A stretch of 28,876 nt of DNA, from assembly GCA_035651635.1 (NCBI GenBank), contig DASRFK010000060.1:1-28876 (forward strand), read 5' to 3'. Each line of letters begins with the position of its first letter. Positions within the stretch are counted from its first letter, which is position 1. Below the pieces are notes generated by a model. That model was not told the DNA's origin. It made no database searches and worked only from the letters and a program-made list of their open reading frames with translations. This DNA is from JANXQE01 sp035651635 (GTDB lineage Bacteria > Verrucomicrobiota > Verrucomicrobiia > Limisphaerales > UBA8199). Below are positions 23,535 to 28,876 of the stretch, piece after piece. Position numbers and translations under genes: made by a program.

Positions 23535-25631
23535 TCAAGGTGCGGCGCGGTCCTTCGGAATCTGTTCGAGGATGAACTGGCGCCGATACTTTACCTGGTT
23601 GCGTAACGACTGAATATCGTTGTAGAAGGTGCCGAGCAGTTCGCGCGGGTTCTGGCCCGTCAAGCGCGCGCGGACTGGGATTTCGGGTTCCAGCCGCTTT
23701 TGCATGGCATCGATCAGCGGCAGCATTTTTTCCTCCGTAAAGGCGTTGCGGCAAATATCGTTTAACCGCGTGAGAAAAGCTTTGCGGAATTCTGGATTGG
23801 CCAGCAGCGGGCCCGAGAACCAGCCCGGGGGCCGCTGCCAGCCATTGAAACCGCCGAAAAAGAATCGCTGGTTGGTTCGCCCACGCCCCTCATTCATACC
23901 GTAGGTCAGCGGCATTTCATACCAGTCGTAATTCCTCGAGGCCCCATCATAATCTCCCCAGGTTTTGTCCTCGTCCCAGGGATACATTTCCCATTTACCG
24001 GTGCCCTTTTCATCGTGGTAAAGGTAATAATTATTGAAAAACCCGTCCCAATTCTCGATGCACATGTTCACCGCATAATACCCGGTGAATTCGTCGACGT
24101 TGAAATTCTTGCGGATAAACTCCCATTGTTGTTGCCCGGAAGTTCTCGTCAGGCCGGCTTCCAGCCCGACCAGATCATCATATTCAGTGGCGGGCCGGGT
24201 CTTTTTGTGGTGCTGGTCGACCAGGGTTTGATACATCCAATAGACCTTATACAACGAGCCGTTGTCATTGCGCGTGTTACGAGCGAGGAAGGCTTTGTTC
24301 GGTTGTTCGATCACCAGATAGTAACCATATAGCCGGCCGTCGACCCAAAGCCGGACATGCTCGGTCAGACAGGCCGGCACTCCCGCCAGGCGATACAGCT
24401 CGTAGGCCATGGGTTCCGAAAGCAACCACCTCGGGGAGCTCTCAAAAATCACATTAATGCCCGTCATTCCTTTGAAGCTTTGCTCCTTTTTGAAATGGAC
24501 CTTTAAACCGCCTTTGCGCCGCCGCGCATACACGTGGTCGAAGGTCAGCACCTCTCCGCCACCGGGGGGGACATAAATAAAAGCGGCGTCGGCGCGGGTT
24601 GGCGCGCTGCGGACGTCGAAAGAGCGCCCGTTCCAGACGCGCGCGTGACTTTCGGCCGGCGCGTGCGAGACATTGATGATAAAGGCGAAGGGAATCCGGG
24701 CTGTGTTGGTATTGGCGAGCGTGCAGTAAGAGAAGGTGGGCAGCGGTTCATTGGGTCCTGGCGCCAGGCGCGAGGTATCGGCATTGGCGGCTTTAATTCG
24801 AAAGCGCACCAGAGAGCCGTGAGGCTGTCCGGGGATAATCGCCTGATATGAGCCTTTGCGCTCGTCGCCCGAGACACGTTGCATGGCGATTTCTTTTTCC
24901 AATCCCGGGTTGCCGGTGCTGGCAACAGACCAGAGCAAACTCACCGATTTCACCGCTGCCCCATCCGACACTTGCGCCGTGATCGTGGCGGGCGCTTCTG
25001 GCGGTGGCGTCTTGAAGGCAACGTCCGAAATACCGGGGGGCAGCTTCGCCAGGTAGCTGTCATTGCGCCGGCCGGGACTGCCGCCCGGCCTTTCGAACGG
25101 CGGCATAGCCGAGCTGGCCCAGTTGGCTGCTTCGTGGCTCGGGCCGAACGGGTTGATTCGTTCCAAGGAAGGGGAATGACCGTTCGGCGCGGCGGGCCAG
25201 GGGGCGGCCTCAGAGTATTTCACCGAGTCGATGGTGAGGCCGGCCGCATTGCTTAATTCAATCTTCTCGCCATGGTGGCTGAGCTTGCCCGTGAAATCGC
25301 CCACCGCCGGAATCTGATTGCCATAGTTGCCCCCAAACACCCTGGTGTTGCGGCAGACCACCAGAAACTCTCCCGCCCCGAGCTTTGTTCCATTGGGAAA
25401 GGTGTAAGTGATCCCTTTGCTAAACGACCATTTGGAGAGATCCACTGTGCTGTCACCGCGATTGAATAACTCAACGTACTGCAGCTCCTCCAGATCCAGT
25501 GGCGGGTGGTACATGACCTCATTGATGATCACATCCTTCTCAGCTGCGTTGCCGGCCAACGCCATGCCGAGTCCCAGCCAACAACCGACCACCGCGGATG
25601 GCCGGATGCCAAACCGAGTCAGAATGTGCAT
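23535..25631 (-). CDS. Secreted lamin-tail-domain and CotH-kinase-fold protein
   Basis: 698 residues from the ATG at 25631, which puts a signal peptide at 1-30 (VVGCWLGLGMALAGNAA). A lamin-tail-like domain (31-145, INEVMYHPP, YVELFNRGD, LSKWSF) precedes a linker sandwich and a CotH domain of about 365-660 with NWDGFFNNYYLYHD (527-540) and the acidic PWDEDKTWG motif (551-559). CotH proteins are atypical kinases that phosphorylate proteins in bacterial spore coats and elsewhere. The acidic motif suggests activity, but the substrate is unknown. A GTG start at 25694 adds 21 residues without a signal function. It lies 84 bases downstream of the Omp85 gene on the same strand and could be in the same unit. 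It lacks the shared C-terminal module of the plus-strand secreted proteins. Confidence 0.88.
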   Translation of the reverse strand: MHILTRFGIRPSAVVGCWLGLGMALAGNAAEKDVIINEVMYHPPLDLEELQYVELFNRGDSTVDLSKWSFSKGITYTFPNGTKLGAGEFLVVCRNTRVFGGNYGNQIPAVGDFTGKLSHHGEKIELSNAAGLTIDSVKYSEAAPWPAAPNGHSPSLERINPFGPSHEAANWASSAMPPFERPGGSPGRRNDSYLAKLPPGISDVAFKTPPPEAPATITAQVSDGAAVKSVSLLWSVASTGNPGLEKEIAMQRVSGDERKGSYQAIIPGQPHGSLVRFRIKAANADTSRLAPGPNEPLPTFSYCTLANTNTARIPFAFIINVSHAPAESHARVWNGRSFDVRSAPTRADAAFIYVPPGGGEVLTFDHVYARRRKGGLKVHFKKEQSFKGMTGINVIFESSPRWLLSEPMAYELYRLAGVPACLTEHVRLWVDGRLYGYYLVIEQPNKAFLARNTRNDNGSLYKVYWMYQTLVDQHHKKTRPATEYDDLVGLEAGLTRTSGQQQWEFIRKNFNVDEFTGYYAVNMCIENWDGFFNNYYLYHDEKGTGKWEMYPWDEDKTWGDYDGASRNYDWYEMPLTYGMNEGRGRTNQRFFFGGFNGWQRPPGWFSGPLLANPEFRKAFLTRLNDICRNAFTEEKMLPLIDAMQKRLEPEIPVRARLTGQNPRELLGTFYNDIQSLRNQVKYRRQFILEQIPKDRAAP

Positions 25632-25714
25632 GACCTCAGGGTGACTCTGGCGCGAAATAAAGGCAATATCTGATCGAAAATCACGGAGCCACACTGATGG
25701 CCAGGGAGACCTAA

Positions 25715-27901
25715 TCAGAAGGGGAAACCCAAAGAGAACTGGAGAGTGCCGGATGGGTCCCCGGGGCGGGGGTTGAGATTATGGCCGTACTCGAGGCGAA
25801 TGGGACCAATGATGGTTCGCAACCGCAGGCCGCCACCCACCGAAAACAACCCGGTGTCGAAAGGGTAATGATCGAGCCGCCTCGCCTCACCCAGGGAATC
25901 GGAAAAAATCACCACCGACCATCGAGGGGTCAAAGCCTGTTCCAGTTCAACCGAGGCAAGACTGTAGGTCTCGGCGCCGACCAATTGCCCGAAAGCATTG
26001 CGCGGGGACGCCTCGCCTTCCTGGTAGCCGCGGATCGAGTTTTCACCGCCTGGAAAAAAGCGTTTGTTGAAGGGCAGATTATTGGCGGGGCTGCCGAAGC
26101 TATCGACGATCCCATGGCTAAGACCCACGCTCAGAAACAGTCCGTTCCCGAGCGGGTGATGCCAGGAAGGCATGATTTCGACGCGCTGATAATTGGCATC
26201 GCCACCCAGGTAGGTCGTGGCCGTTTCGAGAGTCAGGAAGACTTTGTAACCCTTGCGCGGATACAAAGGATTATCGCGGCGGTCGTGTTTGATTTCGAAC
26301 GAAACGGCGCCGACCGCCGGGTTGGTTAGGCCTTCGGTGGCGACCTCCTGCACGGCGCTGAAATCCGAGGCGTTCAGGATCTGGTAGCTGTAGCGCGCAC
26401 TGACATCGGTCGAAAGCGGTTGGAAATATTTGTGCAGGCCGATGCCCCCGCCGTACTCGAGCCGAATGAAACCGACCTCCTGCCGGCGCAGGCCCGAGCC
26501 ATTGACGAATAAGTCGATATCGTCGCCCACTAATTCCGGCACCGTGTAAGTAAAATCGCCGCTCGAGGCCTTGAAAGATTGGATCGCTTTGACTTCGAGG
26601 TGGTGAGCCTCGCCCCAGAGATTATTGGCTTCAAGGTCGACGCCGCCGCGGAGCAATTCGTAGCTGCCCCAGCCAAAAAGCAGGCTCAGGTTGATGCGCT
26701 TGCCTTCCTGCAGGGTGTACAGGACATCCCGGGTATGCTCGTCTTCCGGGCGGTAACTCAGGTCGACCGCATCGAAAACCCCGAGCCGCGCCAGGCGGTA
26801 GCGGCCCTGTTCGACGCGAGTGGGATCGAGCAGTTCCCCGCGCGTGATGCGCACGCTGCGCTTGAGCAAACGTTTGTTGGTGCGTTTGGCGCCCGAGAAC
26901 TCAACGGCGCCGATGCGTACTTGGGGGCCGCTGGTGACGAGCGCGAGCAGGTCTTTCTGGGTCGGCGGCTGGCCCTGGGTAGCCGGCAGATTCTGGATCT
27001 CGACCGTGGTGCCGGGATAACCCAGGTGGAACTGGTTGGTCTTAATGCCCAGTACAAAATCCTGCAGCCAGATTCTGGAGTAGGGATGGTTCGGTGTAAT
27101 AACCCGGTCCTGGTTGGTCGCCATTCCGCCGATGAAATGTTCGCGGATCGAATGGATGATATACTTGGGCCCCTCATGGACCGTTACCGAGACCACCACC
27201 GCACCGGAGCGATCGTCCTGTTGCAAGGTGGCGGAGTTGGCCTCCGCATCCTGATAGCCCAGGCGATCCAATGCGTCTTTGAGGCTGGAAATACCCTGCT
27301 GGACGCGGTCCGGGGTGTACGCCCGCCCGCGTTTGCTGGAGAAGAGCGATTCCGTTTCCATGAAATACGAGCGAGCGGTTTTTTCGGGCACCGCGCTGAG
27401 GCCACGGAAGTCCAGCGATTTGAAATAGTAAAGCACGCCCCGGTGGATGTGAAAACGAGCCGAAACGATGCGCAAAGGCCGGGGCAGGGGAGTTTCAATC
27501 AAGCTGTCCCCCTCGACCTGGAGAGACCGGCCGTCGTCCAGTTGCAAGCTGATTTGAATGCTTGGCCGCAGATAGCCATCGCGCCGGACGCGTGAAGCCA
27601 GGACCAGGGCCGCATCTTCGACGAATGACGCCGAAAAGAACTCCGGTTTTTTGCCCTCGAGTTCAAGTGTGCTCAGAATGCGTTTGAGCTCGCGATCGCC
27701 CAGAAAACCGTAGCCGGAGATTTTTAAGGTGGCCCGTTTGGGCTTTGGAGGTGCGCTTTGGGCCGGAGCGTTTGCCGGAGATTGGCAAGCCAGGACCGTT
27801 AACCAGAAAAGGACCAGCGCCAGACGCGCCGGCGAGCCGAAAGCACCGCTGCCTCGGCCAGCGGCTCCTTGCCTTGCTCCCAGGAAAGCAAGCGGCCACA
27901 T
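25715..27901 (-). CDS. Omp85-family outer-membrane protein (TamA/BamA-like)
   Basis: 728 residues: N-terminal signal segment (about 25-45), POTRA-like domains from about 56 to 400, and a beta-barrel to the end. POTRA-type pieces are LKISGYGFLGDRELKR (59-74), YFKSLDFRGL (159-168) and VRIGAVEFSGAKRTNKRLL (328-346). Barrel motifs are HDRRDNPLYPRKGY (539-552) and the conserved GGENSIRGY (618-626) on the essential loop, with a terminal Phe (SLGFPF), as in Omp85 proteins that insert other proteins into the outer membrane. ATG 27901 is preferred. The open frame extends to 28837, but that part is out of frame with tamB, which occupies the region. The stop-to-start gap with tamB is 35 bases. Cys39 in VLAC gives a lipobox-like site, unusual for this family. 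Confidence 0.92.
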   Translation of the reverse strand: MWPLAFLGARQGAAGRGSGAFGSPARLALVLFWLTVLACQSPANAPAQSAPPKPKRATLKISGYGFLGDRELKRILSTLELEGKKPEFFSASFVEDAALVLASRVRRDGYLRPSIQISLQLDDGRSLQVEGDSLIETPLPRPLRIVSARFHIHRGVLYYFKSLDFRGLSAVPEKTARSYFMETESLFSSKRGRAYTPDRVQQGISSLKDALDRLGYQDAEANSATLQQDDRSGAVVVSVTVHEGPKYIIHSIREHFIGGMATNQDRVITPNHPYSRIWLQDFVLGIKTNQFHLGYPGTTVEIQNLPATQGQPPTQKDLLALVTSGPQVRIGAVEFSGAKRTNKRLLKRSVRITRGELLDPTRVEQGRYRLARLGVFDAVDLSYRPEDEHTRDVLYTLQEGKRINLSLLFGWGSYELLRGGVDLEANNLWGEAHHLEVKAIQSFKASSGDFTYTVPELVGDDIDLFVNGSGLRRQEVGFIRLEYGGGIGLHKYFQPLSTDVSARYSYQILNASDFSAVQEVATEGLTNPAVGAVSFEIKHDRRDNPLYPRKGYKVFLTLETATTYLGGDANYQRVEIMPSWHHPLGNGLFLSVGLSHGIVDSFGSPANNLPFNKRFFPGGENSIRGYQEGEASPRNAFGQLVGAETYSLASVELEQALTPRWSVVIFSDSLGEARRLDHYPFDTGLFSVGGGLRLRTIIGPIRLEYGHNLNPRPGDPSGTLQFSLGFPF

Positions 27902-27936
27902 TCGCGCTGACGCGGACCCGGAAGTCCGCGTGGCAG

Positions 27937-28876
27937 TTATTTGGAATAAACGCGCCACTTGAAGCCGGCATTGAAATCGCCGAACCGATCGTATTCGCCG
28001 GTGATCGACCAGCGGGGTGTGAGTTTGTACTCGACGTGGTAAGTGGGTCGATTCTGAACCGAGATTTCCTCGCCCGAACTGATGGTCAAGCGATCTTGCG
28101 ATGTGTCGCCGAAGCCCAGCTTGGAAAGGACGTCGCGGCCGAGGAAAAGGGCCACGGTTTGAGCCCGCTGCTGAGGCGTGAGGGAATAGTTGCCTTGGGG
28201 CAACTGTCCGGCGGTGATCATCAGGAGGATCTGTTCCGAACTCAAGGACGGGTTGGAAGTGAATTGGATAATCGGTGAATCGACCGAGCCGGTAACCTCT
28301 ATCCGGATGTCGTAGCCAAACTGCTTGGAGGCGGCCCGGACCAGTAACTGCGGCCGGTAGGGATCCTGGCTGGTCAAAGTAACCAGCCCTTGTTGAACTT
28401 GCAGGTTGGCAAAGGGGAAGCGCACCACGCCGGAATCCACTTTGAGGACGCCCAGAGCGATCGGCTCTCTGAGAGTGCCTTCGAGGCGGAGGTTGGCGGA
28501 TACTTCGCCGTTGAAGAGGCTGGTCCGCAGTTTGAGCCAGCGAACTCCATCCACCGCCACGCCCAGCCGCCAGTCGGCCACCGTCGGATTGTCGATGCTG
28601 AAGAACGGAGGACGGGAGGCGGGCGCGGAAACCTTGCCGGGAACCAGGGCGCTGAGATCGCTCAGATAAAAGGAATCGCGCAGATGGGCGGTGCCGCAGA
28701 CCAGCGGCGGCGCTTCGTTGGTTTTGACGACCGCCAGGTCGAGGTCGCTGCGGATGATGTACTCGGGTGCGCGCGCCAAGGGGACGTTGGTGCCGCGCAA
28801 CGTCAACGCAAACGGGGGCAGCCCCGCTGCCATCCAATTGGTGCCACGCAGGTCGGCACGGCCCGTCAGTTCGATT
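27937..28876 (-). CDS. tamB: TamB-like translocation and assembly protein (DUF490), 5' end cut by window
   Basis: The last 312 or so residues of a large protein that starts beyond the right edge. TamB spans the periplasm as a long beta-taco that links the inner membrane with an Omp85 partner and helps move lipids or proteins to the outer membrane. The visible C-terminal domain has the hallmark IIQFTSNPSLSSEQILLMIT and a region with LTISSGEE, LTPRWSITGEYDRFG and FKWRVYSK. Downstream at 35 bases is the Omp85 gene, in tamB-tamA order. The first ~30 visible residues (IELTGRADLRG) are part of the same frame, so the gene continues to the window edge. Confidence 0.92.
   Translation of the reverse strand, partial: IELTGRADLRGTNWMAAGLPPFALTLRGTNVPLARAPEYIIRSDLDLAVVKTNEAPPLVCGTAHLRDSFYLSDLSALVPGKVSAPASRPPFFSIDNPTVADWRLGVAVDGVRWLKLRTSLFNGEVSANLRLEGTLREPIALGVLKVDSGVVRFPFANLQVQQGLVTLTSQDPYRPQLLVRAASKQFGYDIRIEVTGSVDSPIIQFTSNPSLSSEQILLMITAGQLPQGNYSLTPQQRAQTVALFLGRDVLSKLGFGDTSQDRLTISSGEEISVQNRPTYHVEYKLTPRWSITGEYDRFGDFNAGFKWRVYSK

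Noticed and set aside
27902..28837. N-terminal extension of the Omp85 open frame
   Set aside because: The segment is the coding region of tamB in another frame; its translation lacks any Omp85 feature, while the tamB frame shows clear conserved motifs.

Overview
The window looks like a chromosomal segment of a GC-rich Gram-negative bacterium of the PVC group. The best guess is a Verrucomicrobiota member of the Pedosphaera/Limisphaerales type. The outer membrane is shown by TamB and Omp85 genes at the right end. The phylum guess rests on large signal-peptide proteins built from a sulfatase, autotransporter-associated repeats, kelch, lamin-tail and CotH domains, on a shared C-terminal module ending in F-[FYL]-R-[LV], and on many GC-rich palindromic intergenic repeats. 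No rRNA, tRNA, CRISPR array or intact transposase was seen.

Layout: (1) 1-548, a truncated fabG-like reductase on the minus strand. (2) 1264-7738, three plus-strand secreted proteins: a formylglycine-type sulfatase fused to PATR-like beta-helical repeats, an arylsulfate sulfotransferase-like propeller, and a small DUF642-like protein. (3) 7772-14571, two large minus-strand secreted proteins: a kelch/Fn3/tandem-domain protein, and a chimera of a DUF4185-like propeller with a TIM-barrel-like region. They are separated by a cluster of palindromes. (4) 14687-15323, a four-copy tandem array of a ~148 bp palindrome-rich unit, bracketed by a 16 bp inverted repeat. (5) 15398-20965, a papain-like hydrolase, a complete single-chain pyruvate:ferredoxin oxidoreductase, and a closely linked dihydroorotate-dehydrogenase-like protein lacking the usual active-site Cys. 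(6) 21136-23483, small accessory genes on the minus strand: a ParE/RelE-type toxin-antitoxin pair, a HEAT-repeat protein, a small membrane protein, and an intact DUF2442 gene behind a decayed DUF4160 gene. (7) 23535-28876, a secreted lamin-tail/CotH protein downstream of an Omp85 (TamA/BamA-like) and tamB pair.

How the genes may work together: the sulfatase and sulfotransferase sit side by side and both predict export, so they may handle aryl or polysaccharide sulfate esters outside the cytoplasm (inference). The oxidoreductase pair points to ferredoxin-linked, probably fermentative or low-oxygen pyruvate metabolism. The tamB/Omp85 pair is envelope biogenesis. The most novel-looking signals are the C-terminal module shared by four unrelated secreted proteins, the sulfatase-PATR fusion beside the sulfotransferase, the propeller/TIM-barrel chimera, the repeat array, and the DHOD-like partner of the pyruvate oxidoreductase.
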